64,000 bases of DNA from Nocardioides cavernae (GCF_013410035.1 NZ_JACCBW010000002.1:558001-622000), one strand, 5' to 3'. Shown: positions 46,562 through 56,009, counted from the first letter of the stretch. Numbers and translations: made by a program. The notes: a model not told the origin generated them from the letters alone.

Positions 46562-48265
46562 ATGGGGGACGTCCCGCACGCGCGCCGGCTCGCCGACGCG
46601 CTGGGGGCGTTCGCCAGCAACGCCCGCAACCCGGCGCTGCGCCGCGCACAGCTGAGCTTCCTCGGCGCCTGGACGGCCGAGTGGGCCTTCACGGTCGCGC
46701 TCGGCATCGTCGCCTACCGCGACGGTGGCGCCGCGGGGGTGGGCCTGGTCGGCCTGCTGCGGATGCTCCCGTCGGCAGTCTGCGCGCCGCTGCTGTCGCC
46801 GCTGGCGGACCGGGGCCGTCGCGAGCGGGTGCTGGTGGTGGTCTCGACGGTCCGCGGCCTCGCCACGGCCGCTGCCGCGGTGGTCGCCGCCACGGGTGCC
46901 CCCACGTCGCTCGTCTACGGGCTGGCCGTCGTCTCGACGGTGGCGGCGACCCTCTTCCGGCCCGCGCACTCGGCGCTGCTGCCGTCGCTGTGCCGGACGG
47001 GCCACGAGCTCGCGAGCGCCAACGTCGTGCGTGGCATGCTCGACTCGCTCGCCACGCTCGTCGGGCCCCTGCTGGCTGCGGTGCTGCTCGCCGTCGCGGA
47101 CGTGGACCTGGTGCTCGCGACAGCTGCGACCGCCTCCTTCTGGTCCGCGGCGCTGCTCGTGCGGCTGCGCTACGACGCCCCGCCGCGTCCCGCCGCGCGG
47201 CGCCCGCACCTGGCCCGCGAGGTGGTCGAGGGTCTGCGTGCCGTCGCCAGCGACCGCGACGTGGCGCTCGTGCTCGGCCTCGCGGCGGCCCAGTCCCTCA
47301 CCCGCGGCGCGCTCACGGTGTTCTCGGTGCTCGTCTCGATCGAGCTGCTCGACCGCGGCGAGGCCGGCGCCGGCACCCTGATGACCGCGGTGGGAGTCGG
47401 TGCCGTGCTCGGCTCGCTGGGAGCCTCGCTCCTGGTCGGCACGCGACGGCTCGCCGCGTGGTTCGCGCTCGGCGTCACCCTCTGGGGGCTCCCGCTGGTC
47501 CTGGTCGGCCTGGTCCCGTACGACGCGGCCGCGCTCGCGGCGATGGCGTTCATCGGCACGGGCAACGCCCTCATCGACGTCGCGGGGTTCACGCTCCTCG
47601 GCCGACTGGCCCCCGACCACGTCCTGGCGCGGGTGTTCGGCGTGCTGGAGAGCATCGTCGCCGTCGCCATCGGGGTGGGCGCCGCGACGACCTCGTGGCT
47701 GGTCGGCACCTGGGGCCTGCGGCCGGCGCTCGTGGTCGTCGGCCTGGTCTGCCCCGTGCTCGCGGCGCTGTCGTGGGTGCGGCTGCGGGCCCTGGACGGC
47801 GCCGTGGGGCGACACGACGAGGTCGTCGACCTGCTCCGGCAGGTGCCCATGCTGCGGCCCCTGCCGCTGCCGACCATCGAGCAGCTCGCACGCCACCTCG
47901 GCACCCTCGACCTCGCGGCGGGCGCACAGGTGTTCGCGCAGGGCGACGTGGGGGACCGCTACTACGTCGTCGAGTCGGGTGCCGCCGACGTCGTCGGGGA
48001 CGGCCGCGTCGTCGCGACCCTCGGTCCCGGCGAGGGGTTCGGTGAGATCGCGCTCCTGCGTGCGGCGCCCCGCAGCGCCACCGTGCGCGCCCGCACCGGC
48101 GTACGGCTCCGCACGCTCGACGCCCACCACTTCCTGACCGCCGTCGTCGGCTGGACGCCCAGCGCCCGGGAGGCCGCGACGGGCATGGAGCGACTGCTCG
48201 AGCGGTGGGACCCAGAACGGCCGGCCGCCCCCAATTCCGGTGACGGCGGCCTCCCGCACCACTGA
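46562..48265 (+). CDS. MFS transporter fused to a cyclic-nucleotide-binding domain
   Basis: 567 aa. Residues ~25-410 are a 12-helix MFS permease (loop LADRGRRERVLV). Residues ~430-545 are a CNB domain with the phosphate-binding cassette GFGEIALLRAAPRSATVRA, including the conserved Glu and Arg that contact the cyclic phosphate. Transport may therefore be gated by cAMP or cGMP. The domain join is in one continuous frame. The substrate is unknown. The DUF2652 gene follows 30 bp downstream on the same strand. Confidence 0.88.
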   Translation: MGDVPHARRLADALGAFASNARNPALRRAQLSFLGAWTAEWAFTVALGIVAYRDGGAAGVGLVGLLRMLPSAVCAPLLSPLADRGRRERVLVVVSTVRGLATAAAAVVAATGAPTSLVYGLAVVSTVAATLFRPAHSALLPSLCRTGHELASANVVRGMLDSLATLVGPLLAAVLLAVADVDLVLATAATASFWSAALLVRLRYDAPPRPAARRPHLAREVVEGLRAVASDRDVALVLGLAAAQSLTRGALTVFSVLVSIELLDRGEAGAGTLMTAVGVGAVLGSLGASLLVGTRRLAAWFALGVTLWGLPLVLVGLVPYDAAALAAMAFIGTGNALIDVAGFTLLGRLAPDHVLARVFGVLESIVAVAIGVGAATTSWLVGTWGLRPALVVVGLVCPVLAALSWVRLRALDGAVGRHDEVVDLLRQVPMLRPLPLPTIEQLARHLGTLDLAAGAQVFAQGDVGDRYYVVESGAADVVGDGRVVATLGPGEGFGEIALLRAAPRSATVRARTGVRLRTLDAHHFLTAVVGWTPSAREAATGMERLLERWDPERPAAPNSGDGGLPHH

Positions 48266-48295
48266 GGATGAGCCGGGGATCTGCGACGGTGAGCC

Positions 48296-49012
48296 ATGGG
48301 ATCGACACGGGGGCTCCTGCTCATCGCCGACATCGGCGGCTACACCGACTACATGAGCAGCCACCGGATGAGCCTGGCCCACGCCGAGGTCAACACCGGG
48401 CGCCTGCTCGAGCGCATCATCGACGCCGCCCCGGGCCTCGAGCTCGTCGAGATCGAGGGTGACGCCGCCTTCCTCTACCGACCGGTCGGGTCGAGCTCGA
48501 CGCGCGACCTCGCCGCGGAGGTGCTGACGCTGGCCGGGGCGATGCACCGCGCCTTCCACGTCGAGCGCGAGTACGTCGCGACCAACCTGTGCCCGTGCAA
48601 GGGCTGCAAGGAGGCCGCGAACCTCACCCTGAAGTTCGTCGCCCACGTGGGCGACGTCGCCACCCAGACCATCCGCGACCGGCTCAAGCTCGTCGGGATC
48701 GACGTGATCGTCGTCCACCGGCTCCTCAAGAACACCGTCCCGCTCCGGGAGTACGTCCTGCTCACGGAGGACCTCTTCGGCGACGGGAGCGACGCCCCTG
48801 CGCAGGCGGCGGGTTCCGTGCGCCCCGAGCTGGAGGGGGTGGGGGAGGTGCGCGCCCACTACGTCGACGTCACGTCGCTCGGAGGAGCGGGCGAGCCGCA
48901 CCCGCGCCCGACCTGGCGCGGACGCCTCGGGCGTACGGCGTACGCGGCGGGTGCCGGACTGCCCTACATGCTCGGCCGGCGAGGTCGGGGGCGCGCCGTC
49001 GCGACCGGCTGA
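48296..49012 (+). CDS. DUF2652 protein, class III cyclase-like fold
   Basis: 238 aa. LLIADIGGYTDYM (D12) and EIEGDAAFLY (D56) match the two metal-Asp motifs of class III nucleotide cyclases. An unusual CPCKGC insert (99-104), which could bind a metal, follows. LVGIDVIVVHRLLKN resembles the later cyclase strand, but the classical transition-state Arg and base-specifying residues are not obvious. The last ~50 residues are Gly/Arg-rich. Its position after an MFS-CNB fusion supports a cyclic-nucleotide link. Activity is unproven. Confidence 0.75.
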   Translation: MGSTRGLLLIADIGGYTDYMSSHRMSLAHAEVNTGRLLERIIDAAPGLELVEIEGDAAFLYRPVGSSSTRDLAAEVLTLAGAMHRAFHVEREYVATNLCPCKGCKEAANLTLKFVAHVGDVATQTIRDRLKLVGIDVIVVHRLLKNTVPLREYVLLTEDLFGDGSDAPAQAAGSVRPELEGVGEVRAHYVDVTSLGGAGEPHPRPTWRGRLGRTAYAAGAGLPYMLGRRGRGRAVATG

Positions 49013-49017
49013 CGGTC

Positions 49018-49108
49018 GGTGCCGGGTGCCGGGTGCCGGGTGCCGGGTGCCGGGTGCCGGGTGCCGGGTGCCGGGTGCCGGGTGCCGGGTGCCGGGTGTC
49101 GGGTGTCG
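49018..49108. repeat. Heptanucleotide tandem repeat GGTGCCG x13
   Basis: Eleven perfect GGTGCCG units (49018-49094) and two GGTGTCG variants (49095-49108). It fills almost the whole gap between the DUF2652 stop and the tag start. Seven is not a multiple of 3, so unit gain or loss shifts the frame of anything read through it. Slippage-prone. Confidence 0.95.
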
Positions 49109-49131
49109 GTGGCGTGCGCGAGGATGCGGCC

Positions 49132-49722
49132 ATGACCGCAGGCACCCCCGCGATCGTCGGCGACGACGGCGTCGCGCGCTGCCCGTGGGGCGCCGGCGAC
49201 CCGGTCAACAGGGCGTACCACGACAGCGAGTGGGGCATGCGGGTCTCGGGTGAGGCGGCGCACCTCGAGCGGCTGACCCTGGAGGCGTTCCAGTCCGGGC
49301 TGTCGTGGCTGACCATCCTCAACAAGCGCGAGCACTTCCGCCGTGCCTTCGCGGGCTTCGACGCCGACGTCGTCGCCGCCTACGACGAGGGCGACCTCGA
49401 GCGGCTCATGGCCGACGCCGGCATCGTCCGCAACCGGCGCAAGGTGGAGGCCGCCGTCGCCAACGCGCGGGCGACGGTCGCCCTGCGCGCGGAGGGCGGC
49501 CTCGAGGCGTTCATCTGGTCGTTCCGACCCGAGCCGGGTCCGGCCCCCGTGACGACCGGCGAGGTGCCGACCACCTCGCCGGAGTCGGTCGCGCTGTCCA
49601 AGGCGCTCAAGAAGGCCGGCTTCGCCCACGTCGGTCCCACCACGATGTACGCGCTGATGGAGGCCATCGGGCTGGTGGACGACCACCTCGAGGGCTGCCA
49701 CCGCCGCGGCTGCGCGGGCTAG
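49132..49722 (+). CDS. tag: DNA-3-methyladenine glycosylase I
   Basis: Removes 3-methyladenine from alkylated DNA, 196 aa. Zinc ligands are visible: Cys in RCPWGAGDP, His in YHDSEWG, and the C-terminal His and Cys of GCHRRGC. The helix-hairpin-helix region is EAFQSGLSWLTILNKREHFRRAF. The ATG at 49132 is chosen from homology to the conserved N terminus; the frame is open upstream through the heptamer repeat, but that peptide is repeat-coded. Confidence 0.94.
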   Translation: MTAGTPAIVGDDGVARCPWGAGDPVNRAYHDSEWGMRVSGEAAHLERLTLEAFQSGLSWLTILNKREHFRRAFAGFDADVVAAYDEGDLERLMADAGIVRNRRKVEAAVANARATVALRAEGGLEAFIWSFRPEPGPAPVTTGEVPTTSPESVALSKALKKAGFAHVGPTTMYALMEAIGLVDDHLEGCHRRGCAG

Positions 49723-49743
49723 GGGCAGGGCTCAGGGGCAGGC

Positions 49744-50475
49744 TCAGGCGGGCTTGCGCCAGACCGAGACGTGGCTCTCGCTGTCGCCGGTGAAGGGCGC
49801 GCCGTGCCAGTCCGCGACCCGCCGCTCGAGCCCCATGCCGGCGAGCTGCGCCATCAGGTCGCACTCGGCCGGCCAGATGTAGCGGAAGTTGCTGGCCCCG
49901 TAGGTCACGGTGCCGTCGTCGTGGCGGTGGTAGTGGTGCGACGTGCCCTGCTGCGTCGCCAAGTCGAAGGTGTCGAAGCCGACGTGGCCGCTGCCGACGT
50001 GGAACGGCACCGCCGTCTGGCCCGGCGGCAGGCGCCGGATCCCGGGCACCCAGAGCTCGACGACGAAGCGGCCGCCCGGGACGAGGTGCCGCGCCGCGTT
50101 GCGGAAGGTGGCGACCTGCTCGGCCTGCGTACGCACGTTGCCGATGCTGTTCCACACGACGTAGACCAGGTCGAACTCGCCGTCGACGTGTGCGGTCGCC
50201 ATGTCGCCGACGACCACGGGCAGGTCGGGCCGCTTGCGGTGCAGGGCGTCCGTCATCGGCTGCGACAGCTCGATGCCGGCGACCCGCACACCGCGCTCGA
50301 CCAGCGGGATCGCCACCCGTCCGGTGCCGATAGCGAGCTCGAGGGCAGCGCCGCCACCTGCGAGGTCGGCCAGGAGGTCCACGGCCGGGTCCAGCACCTC
50401 GGGGGCGAACATGTGCGCCGAGCCCTCGTCGTACCCCGCGGCGGTGTCGGCGTCCCAGTAGTCGCTGCTCGTCAT
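49744..50475 (-). CDS. Class I SAM-dependent methyltransferase
   Basis: 243 aa with Rossmann motif I ALELAIGTGRVAIPL, acidic residue in GIELSQPM, and DLVYVVWNSIGN as motif IV. The substrate is unknown. The ATG at 50475 (SSDYWDADTAAGYDEGS follows) fits the usual start; a GTG at 50484 adds three residues. It converges on tag and is divergent from the amidase. Confidence 0.85.
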   Translation of the reverse strand: MTSSDYWDADTAAGYDEGSAHMFAPEVLDPAVDLLADLAGGGAALELAIGTGRVAIPLVERGVRVAGIELSQPMTDALHRKRPDLPVVVGDMATAHVDGEFDLVYVVWNSIGNVRTQAEQVATFRNAARHLVPGGRFVVELWVPGIRRLPPGQTAVPFHVGSGHVGFDTFDLATQQGTSHHYHRHDDGTVTYGASNFRYIWPAECDLMAQLAGMGLERRVADWHGAPFTGDSESHVSVWRKPA

Positions 50476-50547
50476 GACGACCACGCTGCCTCACCCGGGG
50501 CAGTGGGGCCAGCGAATTGCCCCCTGCCGCCGGCGCCGTGCAGTCCG

Positions 50548-50553
50548 TAGGCT
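50548..50553 (+). promoter_or_regulatory. -10 box TAGGCT of the amidase gene
   Basis: TAGGCT, 8 nt before the ATG at 50562. Confidence 0.4.
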
Positions 50554-50561
50554 GCCGCGTC

Positions 50562-51977
50562 ATGGATCGCGTGCACGCCTTCACCGACGACGCCCTCGCC
50601 GACCTCGACGCCACCGGGCTCGTCGCCGCGCTCCGCTCCGGGCAGGTCTCGGTGCCGGAGGTGGTCGAGGCCGCGATCGCGCGCACCGAGCGGGTCGACG
50701 CGCGACTCGGTGCGGTGGCGTACGCCGCCTACGACCGTGCGCGGGAGGAGGCCCGGCACCCGCGCCCCGGCTGGTTCGCCGGCGTGCCGACCTTCGTCAA
50801 GGACAACGTGGACGTCGCCGGGATGCCGACGCAGCACGGAGCCGACGCGTTCACCGCGGCGCCGCAGCCCGCCGACGGCGACTTCGCCCGGATGTACCTC
50901 GCGACCGGCCTGGTCCCGCTCGGCAAGACGCAACTCTCGGAGTTCGGCTTCTCCGGCGCCGCCGACCACGTACGCCTCGGGCCGGTGCGCTCGCCGTGGA
51001 ACCCCGACCACTACGCCGGCGCCTCGTCGGCCGGCTCGGCCGCCCTCGTGGCCGCCGGGGCGGTCCCGATCGCCCACGCCAACGACGGCGGCGGCTCGAT
51101 CCGCATCCCGGCCGCCGTCAACGGGCTCGTGGGCCTCAAGCCGACCCGCGGACGGCTGGCGCAGGACCGGATGATGCGGGACATGCCCGTGCGGATCGTG
51201 TCCGACGGCGTGCTGACCCGCAGCGTGCGCGACACCGCCGCGTTCTACCGCGAGGCCGAGAAGGTCTGGCGCAACCCGCTGCTCGCGCCGGTCGGCGACA
51301 TCACCCGGCCCGGCCGGGCCCGGCTCAGGGTCGCCGTGGTGACCACGGGCATCGGTCGCGCGTGCAGCCCGGAGGTGCGCGAGCTGACCCTCGCCACGGC
51401 GGCGCTGCTCGAGTCCCTCGGCCACCACGTCGAGGAGGTCGACAACCCGGTCCCCGACAGCTTCCCCGAGCACTTCGTCCGCTTCTGGTCCATGCTCGCC
51501 TACGTCATCGCCCGCCGGGGCGCGAAGGACTTCGGACCGACGTGGGACCCCGCCAAGCTCGACAACCTCACCCTGGGCCTGGCCCGGCACGCGGCCCGCA
51601 ACCTGCACAAGCAGCCGTGGTCCATCGCCGTCCTGCGCCGCTCCCAGCGGCTCGCCGCCCGGCACCGGCAGCAGTACGACATCACGCTCACGCCGACGCT
51701 CGCGACCGAGACGCCCCTGGTGGGGCACCTGCGCCCGGACCAGGACTACGACGAGATCATGCGCCGGCTGATGGACTGGGTGGCCTTCACGCCGCTGCAG
51801 AACGCGACGGGCGAGCCGGCCGTCTCGCTGCCGCTCGCGACCACCGCCGCGGGGCTCCCGCAGGGCATGATGCTGGGTGCCGGCGCGGGCCGCGAGGCAC
51901 GCCTGCTCGCGCTGTCGTACGAGCTCGAGGAAGCGGTCGGCTGGCCCCGGATCCAAGGCGCCCCGCAGGCGTCCTGA
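50562..51977 (+). CDS. Amidase-signature family hydrolase
   Basis: 471 aa. The Ser-cisSer-Lys triad is visible: Lys in TFVKDNVDVAG, cis-Ser in AGASSAGSAALVAAG, and nucleophile Ser in NDGGGSIRIPAAVNGLVGLKP. It hydrolyses an amide, but the substrate is not apparent; no GatA-type partners are nearby. The ATG at 50562 fits the TAGGCT box; an upstream in-frame start would add a non-conserved leader. Confidence 0.9.
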   Translation: MDRVHAFTDDALADLDATGLVAALRSGQVSVPEVVEAAIARTERVDARLGAVAYAAYDRAREEARHPRPGWFAGVPTFVKDNVDVAGMPTQHGADAFTAAPQPADGDFARMYLATGLVPLGKTQLSEFGFSGAADHVRLGPVRSPWNPDHYAGASSAGSAALVAAGAVPIAHANDGGGSIRIPAAVNGLVGLKPTRGRLAQDRMMRDMPVRIVSDGVLTRSVRDTAAFYREAEKVWRNPLLAPVGDITRPGRARLRVAVVTTGIGRACSPEVRELTLATAALLESLGHHVEEVDNPVPDSFPEHFVRFWSMLAYVIARRGAKDFGPTWDPAKLDNLTLGLARHAARNLHKQPWSIAVLRRSQRLAARHRQQYDITLTPTLATETPLVGHLRPDQDYDEIMRRLMDWVAFTPLQNATGEPAVSLPLATTAAGLPQGMMLGAGAGREARLLALSYELEEAVGWPRIQGAPQAS

Positions 51978-52059
51978 CGGGCCTCGCGAGGGTCGGTCGG
52001 GGCTCCACCCGGAGCCGATTTCTCATCGTGGCGGGCCGTGTGTATCGTTCTCCGTCGTT

Positions 52060-52132
52060 GCCCCTTTAGCTCAGTCGGCAGAGCGTCTCCATGGTAAGGA
52101 GAAGGTCTACGGTTCGATTCCGTAAAGGGGCT
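52060..52132 (+). tRNA. tRNA-Thr (GGT)
   Basis: 73 nt: acceptor GCCCCTT / AAGGGGC, D-arm GCTC / GAGC, anticodon stem TCTCC / GGAGA with loop ATGGTAA (anticodon GGT), T-arm TACGG / CCGTA. CCA is not encoded. TATCGT at 52043-52048 is a plausible -10 box. Confidence 0.96.
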
Positions 52133-52170
52133 CTGGGTCGGACCTCCCTCCGGGGGCGTCTGTCCTCCGC

Positions 52171-52247
52171 GGCGGGGTAGCTCAGGTGGTTAGAGCACAC
52201 GGCTCATAATCGTGGTGTCGCGGGTTCGAGTCCCGCCCCCGCTACCA
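52171..52247 (+). tRNA. tRNA-Met (CAT), elongator
   Basis: Acceptor GGCGGGG / CCCCGCT (first pair G-T), anticodon stem CACGG / TCGTG region with loop CTCATAA, T-arm GCGGG / CCCGC. No C1-A72 mismatch, so elongator rather than initiator. Unlike the other tRNAs here, the CCA end is encoded (52245-52247). Confidence 0.93.
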
Positions 52248-52295
52248 CCAAGTCCGGCAGCCTCCGCACCACCCGCAACGAAAAGGTTCTTCCCA

Positions 52296-52466
52296 ATGGC
52301 CAGCAAGTCTTCTGACGTTCGCCCCAAGATCACGCTCGCGTGCACCGAGTGCAAGGAGCGCAACTACATCACGAAGAAGAACCGTCGCAACGACCCCGAC
52401 CGGATCGAGCTGAAGAAGTTCTGCCCGCGCGAGCGTCGCCACACGGTGCACCGCGAGACCCGCTGA
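52296..52466 (+). CDS. rpmG: 50S ribosomal protein L33
   Basis: 56 aa; [19 protein letters not shown] and [12 protein letters not shown] are typical of L33. Cysteines C16, C19 and C43 are present, but the fourth zinc ligand (position 46) is Glu in FCPRERR, so the zinc site is incomplete. It is the first protein gene after tRNA-Met and starts the hadAB-murB group. No strong ribosome site, though GAAAAGG lies 15 nt upstream. Confidence 0.96.
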   Translation: MASKSSDVRPKITLACTECKERNYITKKNRRNDPDRIELKKFCPRERRHTVHRETR

Positions 52467-52487
52467 CGTCCTTCGTCGTCGCACCCG

Positions 52488-52511
52488 ACCCGTCCGAGCA
52501 CTCGGACGGGT
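52488..52511 (+). terminator. Terminator after rpmG
   Basis: Perfect 11-bp stem ACCCGTCCGAG / CTCGGACGGGT with a 2-nt gap (effective loop larger), followed by TGTCGTGTTT. It separates rpmG from hadA, which has its own promoter box. Confidence 0.75.
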
Positions 52512-52554
52512 TGTCGTGTTTGTGGGCCGGTCTCGACACGTCCGGTCGCCCGGC

Positions 52555-52560
52555 TAGTGT
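52555..52560 (+). promoter_or_regulatory. -10 box TAGTGT of hadAB-murB
   Basis: TAGTGT, 6 nt before the ATG at 52567. Confidence 0.45.
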
Positions 52561-52566
52561 CGTGAC

Positions 52567-52965
52567 ATGCCCGTCGACCCTTCGCTGGTGGGGCGAGAGT
52601 TCCCCGCGCCGGCGCCCCTGACCGTCACCCCCGACCGGGTCAGCGCGTTCGCCGCCGCCGTCGGCCACCCGGGCGACGCCGTCCCGCCGACGTTCCCGAT
52701 CGTCCTCGCCTTCGACGCCATGCAGGCCTTCCTCGACGCCGAGGCGATCGACCTGCACCGCATCGTCCACGGCGAGCAGCGCTTCGCGTACGTCCGTCCC
52801 CTCGCCGTCGGCGACGAGCTCACCGCGACGCTCACCGTCACCGGCCTGCGCCAGATCGGCGGCGCCGACATCATCGCCACCACGAGCGAGATCACCGACG
52901 CCGACGGCGCGGTCGTCTGCACCGGCAAGGCCACCCTCGTCCACTCCGCCGGAGGTGCGGCATGA
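52567..52965 (+). CDS. MaoC-like dehydratase subunit, HadA type
   Basis: 132 aa hot-dog fold protein. VGREFPAPAPLTVTPDRVSAFAAAVG and HGEQRFAYVRPLAVGDEL match the non-catalytic subunit of HadAB-type (3R)-hydroxyacyl-ACP dehydratases. It lacks the D/H catalytic motif. It overlaps hadB by 4 bp. In mycobacteria the pair acts in mycolate elongation; here, where mycolates are not expected, another fatty-acid or polyketide role is likely. Confidence 0.85.
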   Translation: MPVDPSLVGREFPAPAPLTVTPDRVSAFAAAVGHPGDAVPPTFPIVLAFDAMQAFLDAEAIDLHRIVHGEQRFAYVRPLAVGDELTATLTVTGLRQIGGADIIATTSEITDADGAVVCTGKATLVHSAGGAA

Positions 52966-53355
52966 CCACCACCCTCCGGGCCGGCGACGTCCTCGACGCG
53001 CGGAGCTTCACCGTCACCCGCGCCGACCTCGTCGCGTACGCCCACGCGAGCGGCGACCACAACCCGATCCACCAGGACGAGGACGTCGCCCGCAGCGTCG
53101 GCCTCCCCGGCGTGATCGCCCACGGGATGTACACCCTCGCCCTCGTCGGCCGCGCCGTCGCCGAGTGGACCGACGGCGCCGAGGTCGTCGACCTGGGCGC
53201 GAAGTTCACCAGCCCGGTCGTCGTGCCCGCGGAGGGCGGCGCGGAGGTCGTGGTCGCCGGCACGGTGAAGTCGGTGGCGGACGGCCTGGCCACCCTCGCC
53301 CTGGAGGTCACCTGCGAGGGCCAGAAGGTCCTCGGGATGCCCAGGGCGGTCGTGC

Positions 53356-53363
<8 letters not shown>
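52962..53363 (+). CDS. MaoC-like dehydratase subunit, HadB type
   Basis: 133 aa catalytic hot-dog subunit. The hydratase-2 motif ASGDHNPIHQDEDVARSVGLPG carries the catalytic Asp and His, followed by IAHGMYTLALVGRAV. It forms an obligate pair with the upstream HadA-like subunit. Overlaps: 4 bp with hadA, 8 bp with murB. Confidence 0.87.
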
Positions 53364-54411
<1,048 letters not shown>

Positions 54412-54423
54412 CCACGGTCGGAC

Positions 54424-55467
54424 CTAACCCGCCAGCCAGGCGGCGATGTCGCGGCGCGCGGTCGTGACGACGTCCGACGGCGCCCGGGACGCCTCGAACG
54501 ACATCTCCGCCAGCCGGGCCAGGGTCGCGTCGTCGAGCTCGTGCGCGGCGCGCATCGTGGCGTACTGGCCGGCGAGCCGCGAGCCGAAGAGGAGCGGGTC
54601 GTCGGCGCCGAGGGCCACCGTCGCGCCCGCCGCGAGGAGCTGCGGCAGCGGCACCGACGTGAGGTCGGAGTAGACGCCGAGCGAGACGTTGGACGTCGGG
54701 CACACCTCGAGCGCGACCCCGGCCGACACGATCCGGTCGAGCAGCGCGGGGTCCTCGACGCTGCGCACGCCGTGGCCGAGGCGCTGCGCGCCGAGGCTGT
54801 CGAGGCACTGCCGGACGTGGTCGGGGCCGCGCAGCTCGCCGCCGTGCGGCACGAGCAGGAGGTCGGCGCGCTCCGCGATGCGGAACGCCCCCTCGAAGTC
54901 CTCCGTGCGGCCCCGGCGCTCGTCGTTGGACAGCCCGAAGCCGACCACGCCCCGACCGGCGTACTGCGCGGCGAGGCGGGCGAGGGTGCGCGCGTCGAGC
55001 GGGTGCCGGGTGCGGTTGGCGGCGACGACGACCGCGATCCCGAGGCCGGTGCGCTCGGACGCGTCGCGCACGCAGTCGAGGACCAGGTCGGTGAAGGCGG
55101 TGATGCCGCCGAAGCGGGCGGCGTACCCGCTGGGGTCGACCTGGATCTCCAGCCAGCGGCCACCGTCGCGGACGTCGTCCTCGGCCGCCTCGAGGACCAG
55201 GCGGCGCACGTCGTCGGGCGTACGCAGCACCGAGCGCGCCACGTCGTAGAGCCGCTGGAAGCGGAACCAGCCCTTCTCGTCGGCCGCGCTCAGCTGCGGC
55301 GGCCAGTCCTCGACGAGCGAGTCCGGGAGCGCGACGCCGTCCCGCTCGGCCAGCTCGAGCAGGGTGGCGTGGCGCATCGACCCGGTGAAGTGCAGGTGGA
55401 GGTGTGCCTTGGGCAGGCGGGACACGTCCCGGCGGCGCTCGCCCCCACCTGTCCCCGCTGCCGTCAT
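54424..55467 (-). CDS. add: Adenosine deaminase
   Basis: Zinc enzyme of purine salvage, 347 aa, converting adenosine to inosine. Metal and catalytic blocks: AHLHLHFTGS, HGGE, QRLGHGVRS, CPTSNVSLG and ADDPLLFGS. Substrate could also be a related purine (adenine deaminase-like members share the fold). The ATG at 55467 lies exactly 7 nt after TACGAT, so a leaderless start is favoured; an ATG at 55476 is an alternative. Confidence 0.88.
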   Translation of the reverse strand: MTAAGTGGGERRRDVSRLPKAHLHLHFTGSMRHATLLELAERDGVALPDSLVEDWPPQLSAADEKGWFRFQRLYDVARSVLRTPDDVRRLVLEAAEDDVRDGGRWLEIQVDPSGYAARFGGITAFTDLVLDCVRDASERTGLGIAVVVAANRTRHPLDARTLARLAAQYAGRGVVGFGLSNDERRGRTEDFEGAFRIAERADLLLVPHGGELRGPDHVRQCLDSLGAQRLGHGVRSVEDPALLDRIVSAGVALEVCPTSNVSLGVYSDLTSVPLPQLLAAGATVALGADDPLLFGSRLAGQYATMRAAHELDDATLARLAEMSFEASRAPSDVVTTARRDIAAWLAG

Positions 55468-55474
55468 GCGACGC

Positions 55475-55480
55475 ATCGTA
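55475..55480 (-). promoter_or_regulatory. -10 box TACGAT of add
   Basis: TACGAT on the minus strand, 7 nt before the ATG at 55467. Confidence 0.45.
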
Positions 55481-55500
55481 GGCAGGTGGGGCGGCCTCGG

Positions 55501-55531
55501 TTCGACGCGGGTGGGACCGGCCCCGTATGCT
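55501..55531 (+). promoter_or_regulatory. Promoter of tRNA-Trp-secE
   Basis: TTCGAC (55501-55506), a 19-bp spacer and TATGCT (55526-55531), about 60 bp before tRNA-Trp. Confidence 0.4.
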
Positions 55532-55593
55532 TCCCGATTGGTGGTTTCGCCACATGCTTCGGCATGCCCCCGACGCGGGGATGAAGCCACCGG

Positions 55594-55666
55594 AGGGCAC
55601 TAGCTCAACTGGCAGAGCATCGGTCTCCAAAACCGAAGGTTGGGGGTTCAAGTCCCTCGTGCCCTG
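55594..55666 (+). tRNA. tRNA-Trp (CCA)
   Basis: 73 nt: acceptor AGGGCAC / GTGCCCT, D-arm GCTC / GAGC, anticodon stem TCGGT / ACCGA with loop CTCCAAA (anticodon CCA), T-loop TTCAAGT. It lies directly upstream of secE, as in many actinobacteria. CCA is not encoded. Confidence 0.96.
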
Positions 55667-55705
55667 CGAGGAACACTGCACAGCAACAACGAGAAGGTGG
55701 ATGAC

Positions 55706-55960
55706 GTGGCTGACGGCAACGCGGTTCAGGACCGGCGCGACTCGCGCGGCGACGACCGTGGGCGCACCAGCCCCGCCACGTTCCTGCGTCAGGTGGTGGC
55801 CGAGCTCCGCAAGGTGGTGTGGCCCACCCAGCAGCAGCTGATCACCTACTTCTTCGTCGTGCTGGTCTTCGTCATCACGGTGATGCTGCTGGTCTCGGTG
55901 CTGGACCTGGCGTTCGGCAAGCTGGTCTTCGAGATCTTCACCGGCAGCAACACCCAGTGA
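55706..55960 (+). CDS. secE: Preprotein translocase subunit SecE
   Basis: 84 aa. A hydrophilic N terminus, then the conserved amphipathic QVVAELRKVVWPTQQQL and one transmembrane helix. Essential partner of SecY. The GTG at 55706 is chosen because GAGAAGG lies 8 nt upstream; a GTG at 55697 would fall on that site. Start of the secE-nusG-rplK-rplA cluster. Confidence 0.94.
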   Translation: MADGNAVQDRRDSRGDDRGRTSPATFLRQVVAELRKVVWPTQQQLITYFFVVLVFVITVMLLVSVLDLAFGKLVFEIFTGSNTQ

Positions 55961-56009
55961 CGACGGGGCAGTGATCCCCGCCCCCCAGCAACGATCAACG
56001 GAGTGAGAC

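Noticed and set aside
45563..48901. Long minus-strand open frame over pirin, MFS-CNB and DUF2652
   Set aside because: All three plus-strand genes have clear family motifs; the minus frame has none.
48589..49131. Longer N-terminal form of Tag starting upstream
   Set aside because: The extension is antisense-free but frame-shifted DUF2652 sequence plus a repeat-coded peptide; Tag homology begins at the ATG at 49132.
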